From DASVDE01 sp035558955 (GTDB lineage Bacteria > Actinomycetota > Thermoleophilia > Solirubrobacterales > 70-9), in assembly GCA_035558955.1 (NCBI GenBank), contig DATMBX010000121.1, forward strand, positions 1-27,599: DNA of 27,599 nucleotides. The letters run 5' to 3'. Below are positions 6,311-14,188 of this stretch, piece after piece; positions within the stretch are counted from its first letter, which is position 1, and every line of letters begins with the position of its first letter. The position numbers and the translations under genes were made by a program. The notes beneath the pieces are model-generated. The model did no database searches, was not told the origin of the DNA, and saw only the letters and a program-made list of their open reading frames with translations.

Positions 6311-7466
6311 CCGCGTCGCGAAGCGCCCGCCCGACCTGCTCGGCCGTGATGACGCCCGAGAGGCGGCCGTCGGCGTCGACCGCCATCAGGGCGCCGAAGC
6401 GGCGCAGGTTCTGATTGCTGAGGAGCGTGTCCAGCGGGGCATCGTCGCGGACCTGGAAGGTGCCGTCGTCGCGTTCGAGCACGTCGGCGACCAGGGAGGT
6501 GGCGCGGGAGATCTCCGGAACCTCGTCGGCCTTGTCGCGCACGACCAGTCCGAGGAAGTGGCGCCCCGCGTCCACGACCGGGAACCAGGGCCAGCGGTAG
6601 CGGTGGAAGTACTCGTCGAGCGCTTTTTCGATGCTGATCTCGCCCGGGATCGCCACCGGCTCGCGGTCCATCACGTCGGAGACCTGCAGCCCCTCGATCT
6701 TGCTGGTGATCTGCGTCTGCATGGCGGCGCCGCGGGCGGAGCCGTTGATCACCATCCCGATCAGCGCAAGCCAGATGCCGCCGAAGACGGCTCCGCTGAA
6801 GACCATCAGCAGGCCGACGCCGATGAAGATGTAGGCGAAGACCCGCCCCAGGCCCGCGGCGAAGCGGGTCGCCGAAGTGCGATCGCCCGTCTTCCACCAG
6901 GCCAGGGCCCGCACCACGCGGCCGCCGTCCATCGGGAAGGCGGGGAGCAGGTTGAAGACGAGGACGAGGGCGTTGATCGTCGCCAGCCAGGCGACCATCG
7001 CGAGGACGCCGGAAACGCCGGAGTTGCTCTCGACCAGCATCGCGTCGCGGAACTCGGCCGGGCTGGAGGCGGCGAGCCCGACCGCGGTGAGGGCGGCGAC
7101 GATCGCCAGCGTCACCGCCGGGCCGGCGATCGCGACCTTGAACTCGACCGCGGGGGTCTCGGACTCCCGGTCCATCTGCGCCAGCCCGCCGAAGATCCAG
7201 AGCTGGATCTTCGAGATGCCGATGCCGTTGCGCATCGCGACCATCGCGTGGCCCAGCTCGTGCAGCAGGATCGAGCCGAAGAAGCCGACCGCGCTGGCCA
7301 CGGCGAGGGCGAACGGCCCGGTCGCCGAACTGTCCTCCCCCAACACGTCGCCGTAGAAGCGAGAGAGCCAGAAGATCACCAGGAAGAGAACGAGGAACCA
7401 GGACCAGTCCACCGCGATCCGAATCCCGCGCACGTGAAAGAGCGTGATGGAGCCACCGCCGAGCAT
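6285..7466 (-). CDS. Site-2-protease-type zinc metalloprotease with CBS pair
   Basis: A 393-residue polytopic membrane protein of the M50 family, which cuts substrates within the membrane, often to release transcription factors. The zinc site is HELGH at 69-73, with the third ligand in NLLPAFPMDGGR at 172-183. Hydrophobic spans lie at about 22-35, 52-68, 110-132, 152-171 and 205-245. The C-terminal part (about 253-390) is a tandem CBS domain (DVMDREPVAIP and FGALMAVDADGRLSGVIT), which usually senses adenosyl nucleotides. The ATG at 7466 fits the family N terminus, and a -10-like TACCAT lies six bases upstream. The substrate is unknown. It is transcribed divergently from sdhA. Confidence 0.9.
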   Translation of the reverse strand: MLGGGSITLFHVRGIRIAVDWSWFLVLFLVIFWLSRFYGDVLGEDSSATGPFALAVASAVGFFGSILLHELGHAMVAMRNGIGISKIQLWIFGGLAQMDRESETPAVEFKVAIAGPAVTLAIVAALTAVGLAASSPAEFRDAMLVESNSGVSGVLAMVAWLATINALVLVFNLLPAFPMDGGRVVRALAWWKTGDRTSATRFAAGLGRVFAYIFIGVGLLMVFSGAVFGGIWLALIGMVINGSARGAAMQTQITSKIEGLQVSDVMDREPVAIPGEISIEKALDEYFHRYRWPWFPVVDAGRHFLGLVVRDKADEVPEISRATSLVADVLERDDGTFQVRDDAPLDTLLSNQNLRRFGALMAVDADGRLSGVITAEQVGRALRDAATTAGAGR

Positions 7467-7472
7467 GAACCA

Positions 7473-7478
7473 ATGGTA
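7473..7478 (-). promoter_or_regulatory. Candidate -10 of the site-2 protease gene (leaderless)
   Basis: TACCAT on the minus strand, six bases before the ATG at 7466. The same hexamer precedes the fatty acid hydroxylase gene. The matching -35 position abuts the palindrome that starts at 7501. Confidence 0.4.
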
Positions 7479-7500
7479 AGCGCCCCGGCCCAAAGCAAAG

Positions 7501-7541
7501 CTGCACGCGTTTGACAGGCATTGCATGTCAAACGCGTGCAG
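7501..7541. repeat. Perfect 16-bp-arm palindrome between divergent genes
   Basis: CTGCACGCGTTTGACA (7501-7516) and TGTCAAACGCGTGCAG (7526-7541) are exact reverse complements around the 9-base loop GGCATTGCA. It lies between the protease gene and sdhA. Both genes point away from it, so it is not a terminator for either. It could be an operator or another intergenic palindromic repeat; its sequence is not that of the element at 4491 and 15509, apart from a TGACA at the loop edge. Confidence 0.85.
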
Positions 7542-7560
7542 GTGGGTCCTCGGACTGGTG

Positions 7561-7584
7561 AAATCCGACTGCGGGGTCGGATTT
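7561..7584. promoter_or_regulatory. Dyad at the -35 region of sdhA
   Basis: AAATCCGAC (7561-7569) and GTCGGATTT (7576-7584) form a perfect 9-bp inverted repeat with a 6-base spacer. It overlaps the expected -35 and ends six bases before the candidate -10. This is where a repressor or redox/carbon regulator of the succinate dehydrogenase operon would be expected to bind. The regulator is not identifiable from the site. Confidence 0.5.
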
Positions 7585-7590
7585 TCGCTC

Positions 7591-7596
7591 TATAGA
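7591..7596 (+). promoter_or_regulatory. Candidate -10 of sdhABE
   Basis: TATAGA, ten bases before the GTG start of sdhA. A leader of 0-4 bases is implied and no Shine-Dalgarno is present. Confidence 0.5.
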
Positions 7597-7606
7597 GTCC
7601 GCGCTC

Positions 7607-9295
7607 GTGCCCACGCATGACGTACTGGTGATCGGCGCCGGCCTGGCCGGGCAGCGGGCGGCCCTGGCGGCCGCCGAGGAAGGCGTTTCGGTCGGGATCG
7701 TCAGCAAGGTCCACCCGGTGCGCTCGCACTCCAACGCGGCCCAGGGCGGGATCAACGCGGCGCTCAACCCGGGCGACTCCTGGGAGTCGCACGCCTTCGA
7801 CACGATCAAGGGCTCGGACTACCTGAGCGACCAGGACGCGGTCGAGATCATGTGCCGCGAAGCGCCGGAGGAGATCCTCCACCTCGAGCACCTCGGCGTC
7901 ACCTTCCACCGCAACGAGGAGGGCAAGCTCGGCACCCGCGCCTTCGGCGGCGCCTCCGCCGCGCGCACCTACTACGTCGCCGACATCACCGGCCAGGCGA
8001 TCATGCACGTCCTCTACGAGCAGCTGATGAAGCACTCCGAGCGTGTCGCCCGCTACGAGGAGTGGTTCTCGACGGCGCTGGCGATGGACGAGAACGGCGA
8101 GTGCTGCGGCGTGGTGACGCGCAACATCGCCGACGGCTCGATGGAGTTGTTCGAGGCGAAGTCGGTGATCCTCGCCTGCGGCGGCAACGGCCAGGTCTGG
8201 AAGCCGACCACCAACGCGCTTATCTGTACCGGGGACGGGATAGCGATGGCCTACCGCGTCGGGGCCAAGCTGATGGACATGGAGATGATCCAGTACCACC
8301 CGACGACGCTGGCGGGAAAGGGGTTCCTGATCACCGAGGGGGCGCGCGGCGAGGGGGCGCACCTGCTCAACGCCAAGGGCGAGCGCTTCATGGAGCGCTA
8401 CGCGCCGAACAAGATGGAGCTGGCCTCGCGCGACGTCGTCAGCCGCGCCGAGCAGACCGAGATCGACGAGGGCCGGGGCTTTCCCGACGGGACGGTGGCA
8501 CTCGACATCACCGTGGTGCCGAGAAAACGCGTGCACGAGGCGCTACGGGAGATCGTCCTCGTCGGCCAGGACTTCGCCGGGGTGGACATCACGCGCGAGC
8601 CGATTCGGATCAAGCCGGGCAACCACTACACTATGGGCGGGATCAAGACCGACGTCGACGGGCGCACGGATATCCCCGGCCTCTACTCGGCGGGCGAGAC
8701 CGCCTGCGTCTCCGTCCACGGCGGCAACCGCCTCGGCGCCAACTCGCTGCTCGACACGCTGATCTTCGGCCGCCGCTCCGGCGTCGACGCCGCCGCCCGC
8801 GCCAAGCGGGTCGACCAGGCGCGCCCCTCCAAGGCGGCGCTGGAGTCCGAGCAGGCCAATATCGACGCGATCTCCGCCCGCGAGAAGGGGTCCGGGCGGC
8901 GCGTCTCTGAGATCAAGCTCGACCTCGGCACCGCGATGGACAAGCACGTCGCCGTCTTCCGCGACGAGGCCGGCATCCAGGGAGCGCTGGAGAAGGTGCG
9001 GGAGCTGAAGGAGGAGGCGAAGTCCGCCTACATCGACGACCGCGGCAGCATCTTCAACCAGGACATCCTCGGCGCGATCGAGCTGGGCTACATGCTCGAC
9101 AACGCCGAGTGCACCTGCATCGCCGCGCTGGAGCGCAAGGAGAGCCGCGGCGCCCAGTACCGCACCGACTTCCCCGAGCGCAACGACGAGGAGTGGCTCA
9201 GACACATCGACCTGCAACAGGGGGACGACGGGCCCGAGGTTTCATACTCAGAGGTGACCATCACCCAGTGGGAGCCCCAGGAGAGGACGTACTGA
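7607..9295 (+). CDS. sdhA: Succinate dehydrogenase flavoprotein subunit
   Basis: A 562-residue FAD subunit that oxidises succinate to fumarate, linking the TCA cycle to the quinone pool. The N-terminal dinucleotide fold carries GAGLAG (10-15). SHSNAAQGG contains His41, the expected covalent FAD attachment site. ITEGARGEG and ELASRDVVSRAEQ carry the substrate-binding and proton-relay arginines, and YSAGETACVSVHGGNRLGAN closes the FAD site. Its length is slightly under that of E. coli SdhA (588). The only plausible start is the GTG at 7607. The stop overlaps the sdhB ATG by one base (TGATG). It is the first gene of a three-gene class E complex. Confidence 0.96.
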   Translation: MPTHDVLVIGAGLAGQRAALAAAEEGVSVGIVSKVHPVRSHSNAAQGGINAALNPGDSWESHAFDTIKGSDYLSDQDAVEIMCREAPEEILHLEHLGVTFHRNEEGKLGTRAFGGASAARTYYVADITGQAIMHVLYEQLMKHSERVARYEEWFSTALAMDENGECCGVVTRNIADGSMELFEAKSVILACGGNGQVWKPTTNALICTGDGIAMAYRVGAKLMDMEMIQYHPTTLAGKGFLITEGARGEGAHLLNAKGERFMERYAPNKMELASRDVVSRAEQTEIDEGRGFPDGTVALDITVVPRKRVHEALREIVLVGQDFAGVDITREPIRIKPGNHYTMGGIKTDVDGRTDIPGLYSAGETACVSVHGGNRLGANSLLDTLIFGRRSGVDAAARAKRVDQARPSKAALESEQANIDAISAREKGSGRRVSEIKLDLGTAMDKHVAVFRDEAGIQGALEKVRELKEEAKSAYIDDRGSIFNQDILGAIELGYMLDNAECTCIAALERKESRGAQYRTDFPERNDEEWLRHIDLQQGDDGPEVSYSEVTITQWEPQERTY

Positions 9296-10419
9296 TGGCC
9301 GAGTACACGCTCAGAGTCCGCCGCTACCAGCCCGAGAGCGGGGAGGCCGCCTACTGGGAGGAGTTCCAGGTCGAGCTCGACCCCTCGCTCTCCGTCCTCG
9401 ACGGGATCCTCCAGGCCAGAGACCGCGACGACGGATCGCTCAGCGTGCGCTGCTCCTGCCGCGCCGCGATCTGCGGCTCCTGCGGGATGAAGATCAACGG
9501 CGAGTCCGGCCTCGGCTGCAAGACGCAGATCGGCGAGGCGCAGGAGCTGGCCGACAAGCAGGCGAGCGTCGGCGAGGGAAGCTCCGAGGGGAACACGATC
9601 GTCGTTGAACCGATGGGGAACATGCCCGTGATCAAGGACCTGATCACCGACATGGAGTCGACGCACTGGACCAAGATCCGCCGCGTCACTCCCTGGCTCC
9701 TCCCCCACGGCGAGCCACCCGAGCGCGAGTACGTAGTCGAGCCGGAGTCGATGATCGACATCACCCAGTCGATGGCCTGCATCCAGTGCGGCGCCTGCGT
9801 CTCCTCCTGCCTCTCGATGGAGGCCGACCCCGACTTCATCGGCCCGGCGGCGCTGGCCAAGGCCTACCGCTTCGTCGGCGACCCGCGTGACGCGGAGACG
9901 AAGGAGCGCCTGCACGATCTCGCCAACGACCCGCACGGGATCTACGACTGCACCCACTGCTTCAGCTGCATCGACGCCTGTCCGAAGGGCGTGGCGCCGA
10001 TGGATCAGATCATGCGCCTGCGGCGCCGCGCCGGCGAGGAAGAGATCCACGACGTCAACAACGGCGAAAATCACGTCAACGCCTTCGTCAAGATGATCGA
10101 GAAGAAGGGGACCAACGACGAGGCGCTGCTGCTGCAGGAGTCCTACGCGCCGGGGATCAAGGGCAAGCTGAAACCGACTAAGGGCGCGATAAAGGGCCTG
10201 CTCGGATCGCTGCCGGTAGCGATCCGCGGCATCAAGACCGGCAAGATGCGCTCGCTACCGAAGCTGATCCCCGGCGTACACCCGAAGCTGCCCGACGGCG
10301 CCCAGGATGAGGTGAAGGCGATCTACGCCCACGCCGAAGAGCACCGCGAGCAGTTCAACATCTACATCAAGGGCGAGGAAGAAGTGGAGCCGGAGCCCGA
10401 CGAGAAGGAGACCGTATGA
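9295..10419 (+). CDS. sdhB: Succinate dehydrogenase iron-sulfur subunit, class E type
   Basis: A 374-residue electron-transfer subunit, longer than the usual ~240-260 because of a lysine- and glutamate-rich C-terminal extension (about 255-374). The [2Fe-2S] ligands are C55, C60, C63 and C75 (CSCRAAICGSCG). The first [4Fe-4S] motif is CIQCGACVSSC (162-172). The second motif is CTHCFSCIDACPKG (219-232), with four cysteines in a C-x2-C-x2-C-x3-C array. In ordinary SdhB this position holds a three-cysteine [3Fe-4S] site. The extra cysteine is known from class E enzymes such as the archaeal ones and implies a second [4Fe-4S] cluster. AGGAGAGG lies ahead of the ATG, and the gene overlaps both neighbours. 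Confidence 0.95.
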   Translation: MAEYTLRVRRYQPESGEAAYWEEFQVELDPSLSVLDGILQARDRDDGSLSVRCSCRAAICGSCGMKINGESGLGCKTQIGEAQELADKQASVGEGSSEGNTIVVEPMGNMPVIKDLITDMESTHWTKIRRVTPWLLPHGEPPEREYVVEPESMIDITQSMACIQCGACVSSCLSMEADPDFIGPAALAKAYRFVGDPRDAETKERLHDLANDPHGIYDCTHCFSCIDACPKGVAPMDQIMRLRRRAGEEEIHDVNNGENHVNAFVKMIEKKGTNDEALLLQESYAPGIKGKLKPTKGAIKGLLGSLPVAIRGIKTGKMRSLPKLIPGVHPKLPDGAQDEVKAIYAHAEEHREQFNIYIKGEEEVEPEPDEKETV

Positions 10420-11312
10420 AGCTCGCCTACTGGCCCGGCTGCGTCTCGCGCGGCTTCACGGCCGAGCTGCACGGCTCGATGGCGATCACGGCCGAGAAGC
10501 TGGGGATCGAGCTGGTCGAGCTGGACCGCGCCAACTGCTGTGGCGCCGGGATCATCGCCGAGCACAACCAGGAGCTGGCCGACACGCTCAACGCGCGCAC
10601 CTTCGCGCTGGCCCAGGAGACCGGGCTGGCGATGATGAACATCTGCTCGACCTGCCAGGGAGCCCAGTCGGAGTGCCAGCAGCGCCTCGACGCCGACTCC
10701 GCCTACCGCGCCCACATCAACGAAGTGCTGAGCGGCCAGGGCCTCTCCTACGAGAAGGGGAAGGGCGGCTGGACGAATAAAAACTTCCTCTGGGTGCTGG
10801 TCGAGGACTACGGGCTGGACAAGCTGGCGGAGAAGGTCGTGCGGCCGCTGTCCGGTCTGCGGGTCGGCCCCTTCTACGGTTGCTACGTGGTGCGGCCGAA
10901 GGAGCGGCTCGGCTACGACGAGTACCCCGACCGCGACCTCTACCTGGAGAAGACGATCGAGGCGCTCGGCGGCGAGGTCGTCGAGTACGACGGCGCCCGC
11001 AAGTGCTGCGGCTTCCCGGTGATCACGATGAACCGCGAGACCTCGCTGCGCCAGGCCGGCACCCACGTCGGCGACGCGATCGACGCCGGCGCCGACTGCC
11101 TCGTCACCCCCTGCCCCCTCTGCCACCTCAACCTCGACATGCAGCAGCCCGAGGCCGCCAAGATCGTCAACCGCGATCTAGGCCTCGCCGTCCTGCACCT
11201 CCCCCAGCTAGTCGGCCTCGCCCTCGGCGCCGAGCCCAAGCAACTAGGCATGAGCAAGCACATCGCCTCGACCGGATGGGTCGAGGAGCGCCTCGCCGGC
11301 ACCCCCGCCTAG
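10416..11312 (+). CDS. SdhE-type CCG-domain subunit of class E succinate dehydrogenase
   Basis: A 298-residue protein with two CCG domains, as in subunit B of heterodisulfide reductase and SdhE of class E succinate:quinone reductases. Cysteines of domain one are C9, C41-C42 (NCCGAG), C77 and C80 (CSTC). Domain two has C156, C197-C198 (KCCGFP), C233 and C236 (CPLC). Each domain probably binds a non-cubane [4Fe-4S] or zinc. In class E enzymes this subunit replaces the haem-containing SdhC/SdhD anchor and brings electrons to quinone, with amphipathic membrane contact. It has no predicted transmembrane helix. Its ATG overlaps the sdhB stop by four bases (ATGA). The gene name sdhE is avoided here because it also denotes the unrelated flavinylation factor. 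Confidence 0.88.
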   Translation: MKLAYWPGCVSRGFTAELHGSMAITAEKLGIELVELDRANCCGAGIIAEHNQELADTLNARTFALAQETGLAMMNICSTCQGAQSECQQRLDADSAYRAHINEVLSGQGLSYEKGKGGWTNKNFLWVLVEDYGLDKLAEKVVRPLSGLRVGPFYGCYVVRPKERLGYDEYPDRDLYLEKTIEALGGEVVEYDGARKCCGFPVITMNRETSLRQAGTHVGDAIDAGADCLVTPCPLCHLNLDMQQPEAAKIVNRDLGLAVLHLPQLVGLALGAEPKQLGMSKHIASTGWVEERLAGTPA

Positions 11313-11325
11313 CCGCGACCGTCTA

Positions 11326-11390
11326 AGGTTTGCCCCGGTGAGCCGGGAAGCCTGGTCGGCAGCACTTGTCGTCGACTCCGAAAGGCCTGA
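11326..11390 (+). ncRNA. Structured leader, candidate alkali-cation riboswitch
   Basis: The 78 bases between sdhE and the transporter fold readily. CCCGG (11334-11338) and CCGGG (11343-11347) close a TGAG tetraloop; TGCC (11331-11334) can pair with GGCA (11358-11361); GCCT (11350-11353) can pair with AGGC (11383-11386), which overlaps the only ribosome-binding-like GAAAGG before the ATG. The run GGTGAGCCGGGAAG-CTGGTCGGCA resembles, from memory, the nhaA-I (lithium) or DUF1646 (sodium) riboswitch families, and the next gene is a NhaD/ArsB-like transporter. Exact family membership could not be tested here. Confidence 0.45.
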
Positions 11391-12662
11391 ATGGCGATCG
11401 CCGTAGCCACCTTCCTCATCGCCCTGGCGATCATCGCCAGCGAGAAGATGCACCGGACCAACGTGGCCCTGCTGGGGGCGGCGATCGTGGTCCTGTTCGT
11501 CGGCGACTTCTCCCAGGAGCAGGCGATCGAGGCGGTCGACTTCAACACGATCGGCCTGCTGACGGGGATGATGATCCTCGTCTACCTGACCCAGCAGACC
11601 GGGGTCTACGACTACGTCGCGATCCGCGCCGGGCAGCTGTCGAAGGGGCGCTCCTTTGCGGTGACGATGAGCCTCTCCGCGACCACCGCGATCCTCTCCG
11701 CCTTCCTCGACAACCTGACGACGATCCTGCTGATCGCGCCGATCATTTTCCTGCTCGCCGACACGCTGGACATCGAGGCGGTTCCGCTGCTGATCATCCA
11801 GGTGATCGCCTCCAACATCGGCGGGACCGCGACGCTGATCGGGGACCCGCCGAACATCATCATCGCCGGCGCGACCGGGCTCAGCTTCAACTCTTTCATC
11901 GTCAACCTGGCGCCGATCGTCGTCGTCACCTTCGCGGTCGTCATCCCGCTGCTCTACTTCGTCTTCCGTCGCCGCCTGCACGTCGAGGAGAGAAACCGCC
12001 GGGCGATCATGGGACTGAACGCCGTCGCCTCGATCCGCGACTCGGCGGAACTGCGCCGCACCGGCCCGGTCCTCCTCCTCACCGTGCTCGCCTTCTTCGC
12101 CCATCAGGCGCTCCACGTCGAGCCGGCGACGGTGGCGCTGAGCGGGGCGGCAGTCGGGTTGCTGGTGACGAGAATCGACCTCGAAGAGGCGCTCTCCAGC
12201 ATCGAGTGGACGACCCTCTTCTTCTTCGTCGCCCTCTTCGTGATGGTCGGCGCGCTGGAGGCGACCGGGGCGATCGGTCACGTCGCCGACGCGGTCAAGG
12301 ACGTCACCGGCGGGGAGCGAACGGCGGAGCTGTTCGGGATCGTCTGGGTCGCCGCGCTGGGCTCCGCCGTGGTCGACAACATCCCCTTCACGACGGCGAT
12401 GATCCCCGTGGTGAAGGAGCTGCAGCAGAGCGCGGGCGCGACCGGCGACGACGCCTACTGGTGGGCGCTGGCGCTGGGCGCCTGCTTCGGCGGCAACGCG
12501 ACGATGATCGCCGCGGCGGCGAATGTCGCCGCGGCCGGAATGGCCGAGCGGGCGGGCACGCCGATCGGCTTCATGACCTTCCTCCGCATCGGCGTACCTG
12601 TCACGTTGATCTCGATCGCCCTGGCCACCGCTTACATCGCCATCCGATACGTAGCGTTCTGA
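11391..12662 (+). CDS. NhaD/ArsB-like (ion transporter superfamily) membrane permease
   Basis: A 423-residue protein with about 10-12 hydrophobic segments. It shows the internal two-fold repeat of the ion transporter superfamily. The first half has SAFLDNLTTILLIAPI and NIGGTATLIGDPPNIIIAG (about 143-161); the second has GSAVVDNIPFTTAMIPVVK and CFGGNATMIAAAANVAAAG (about 364-382). The GDPPN motif is shared by ArsB, the P-protein (OCA2) and NhaD sodium/proton antiporters. The substrate cannot be told from sequence; a sodium or lithium/proton exchanger fits best because of the upstream structured leader, and an arsenite or organic-anion permease is the alternative. The CBS-domain gene 12 bases downstream is probably co-transcribed and may gate it. 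Confidence 0.85.
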   Translation: MAIAVATFLIALAIIASEKMHRTNVALLGAAIVVLFVGDFSQEQAIEAVDFNTIGLLTGMMILVYLTQQTGVYDYVAIRAGQLSKGRSFAVTMSLSATTAILSAFLDNLTTILLIAPIIFLLADTLDIEAVPLLIIQVIASNIGGTATLIGDPPNIIIAGATGLSFNSFIVNLAPIVVVTFAVVIPLLYFVFRRRLHVEERNRRAIMGLNAVASIRDSAELRRTGPVLLLTVLAFFAHQALHVEPATVALSGAAVGLLVTRIDLEEALSSIEWTTLFFFVALFVMVGALEATGAIGHVADAVKDVTGGERTAELFGIVWVAALGSAVVDNIPFTTAMIPVVKELQQSAGATGDDAYWWALALGACFGGNATMIAAAANVAAAGMAERAGTPIGFMTFLRIGVPVTLISIALATAYIAIRYVAF

Positions 12663-12674
12663 GGAAAGGGAACC

Positions 12675-13151
12675 ATGCCCGACTCGATCGTCAACCAGGC
12701 ATTGCGGGAGATAGAGCCGCTGAAGGCCGACGAGCTGATCGGCCCGGCGGCCCGGCGGGTGATCGACGCCGAGCTGCCGGCGCTGCCGGCGATCGAGGCG
12801 GACGGCCGCTTCGCCGGGATCTTCGGCGAGCGCGAGTTCATGGCCGCGCTGTTCCCCGGCTACGTCGGCGAGCTGGCCTCGGCGGCGATGGTCTCGCGCT
12901 CCGTCGACGAAACGATCGAGCGGCGCAGTCAATGCGCCGAGGAGCCGATCCGCCGCTACCTCACCACCGACCACGTAGTGGTTGAGGACGAGTACTCAGA
13001 CACCCAGCTGGCCGAGCTCTTCTTGCACCACCGAGTCCTGATTGTCCCGATAGCGACACAAGGCAAGATTCACGCGGTCGTGACCCGCCACGACTTCTTC
13101 AAGGCCCTGGTCGACCGCTTCGGCACGATCGCCGAAGACCTAGGCCAGTAA
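12675..13151 (+). CDS. CBS-domain protein, probable regulator of the upstream transporter
   Basis: A 158-residue soluble protein made of one CBS pair. The first motif is about residues 12-57 (LPALPAIEADGRFAGIFGE), the second about 98-150 (HHRVLIVPIATQGKIHAVV followed by TRHDFF). CBS pairs bind adenosyl ligands and often tune channels and transporters. It starts 12 bases after the transporter stop with a good Shine-Dalgarno (GAGGAAAGGG), so a regulatory partnership is inferred from context. The end overlaps the convergent asd gene by 12 bases. Confidence 0.8.
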   Translation: MPDSIVNQALREIEPLKADELIGPAARRVIDAELPALPAIEADGRFAGIFGEREFMAALFPGYVGELASAAMVSRSVDETIERRSQCAEEPIRRYLTTDHVVVEDEYSDTQLAELFLHHRVLIVPIATQGKIHAVVTRHDFFKALVDRFGTIAEDLGQ

Positions 13152-14165
13152 GCCGCGCTCGATCAGGAGCTCGGCGACTTGGACGGCGTTGGTGGCGGCG
13201 CCCTTGCGGAGATTGTCGGAGACGATCCACATGTCTAGGGCGCGCTCGTTGCCGGGGTCGCGGCGGATGCGGCCGACGAAGACGTCGTCGCGGCCGGCCG
13301 CCTCGATAGCCATCGGATAGCTCGCCGCGGCGGGGTCGTCGAGCACGGTGACTCCCGGCGCCGAGGAGAGCAGCTCGCGAGCTCGCTCCGGTGAGATCGG
13401 CTCTCTCGTCTCGACGTTGACCGCCTCAGAGTGGCCGGTCACGACCGGCACCCGCACGCATGTCGCGCTGATGCGGATCGAGTGATCGCCGAGGATCTTG
13501 CGCGTCTCGTTGATCAGCTTGCGCTCCTCGTCGGTGTGATCGTCGCCCTCGGGGAAGCCGCCGGCCTGGGGCAGCGCGTTGAAGGCAATCTGGTGCGGAT
13601 AGACGCTCGCCACCGGCTTGCCGCCCTCCGCCACGTCCCTGGACTGGGCGAGCAGCTCGTCGACCGCTCCCTTGCCGGTGCCGGACACGGCCTGATAGGT
13701 GGAGATCACCAGCCGCTCGATCCCCGCCTCGTCGAACAGCGGCTTGAGCGCGACGACCATCTGCATGGTCGAGCAGTTCGGGTTGGCGACGATCCCATTG
13801 TGACCCTCGAGCGCGCCGGGATTCACCTCGGCGACCACAAGCGGGACGTCGTCGTGCATGCGCCAGTGGCTGGTGTTGTCGACGACGACGGCGCCGGCCT
13901 CGACGAACTTCGGCGCCCACTCGGCGCTGACAGCCCCCCCGGCCGAGGAGAGGACGAGATCGAGGCCTTGGATCGTCTCCTCGTCGAGGGGGCGACACTC
14001 GAGCATCGTGCCGCTCCACTCGATCTGCCTGCCGGCCGAGCGCTCGGAGGCGAAGGGGACCACCTCGGAGGCAGGGAACTCGCGCGAGGCGAGCAGGCCG
14101 AGGATCGTCGACCCGACCAGCCCGGTCGCGCCCAGAACTCCGACTCTGTACCCGTCGCCCGTCAT
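13140..14165 (-). CDS. asd: Aspartate-semialdehyde dehydrogenase
   Basis: A 341-residue enzyme that reduces aspartyl phosphate to aspartate semialdehyde with NADPH, the second step toward lysine, methionine, threonine and diaminopimelate. VGVLGATGLVGSTILGLL is the NADP-binding motif. The catalytic cysteine is in IVANPNCSTMQMVVALKPL, and STYQAVSGTGKGAVDEL and YPHQIAFNALPQ are substrate-pocket segments. HSEAVNVET contains the catalytic histidine. The start at 14165 gives the standard N terminus; the frame stays open to 14780 but that part is antisense to aspartokinase. It follows aspartokinase by 23 bases, so the two are likely one operon. Confidence 0.95.
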   Translation of the reverse strand: MTGDGYRVGVLGATGLVGSTILGLLASREFPASEVVPFASERSAGRQIEWSGTMLECRPLDEETIQGLDLVLSSAGGAVSAEWAPKFVEAGAVVVDNTSHWRMHDDVPLVVAEVNPGALEGHNGIVANPNCSTMQMVVALKPLFDEAGIERLVISTYQAVSGTGKGAVDELLAQSRDVAEGGKPVASVYPHQIAFNALPQAGGFPEGDDHTDEERKLINETRKILGDHSIRISATCVRVPVVTGHSEAVNVETREPISPERARELLSSAPGVTVLDDPAAASYPMAIEAAGRDDVFVGRIRRDPGNERALDMWIVSDNLRKGAATNAVQVAELLIERGLLA

Positions 14166-14188
14166 CTCATCGAGTATGACCGGGCGAC

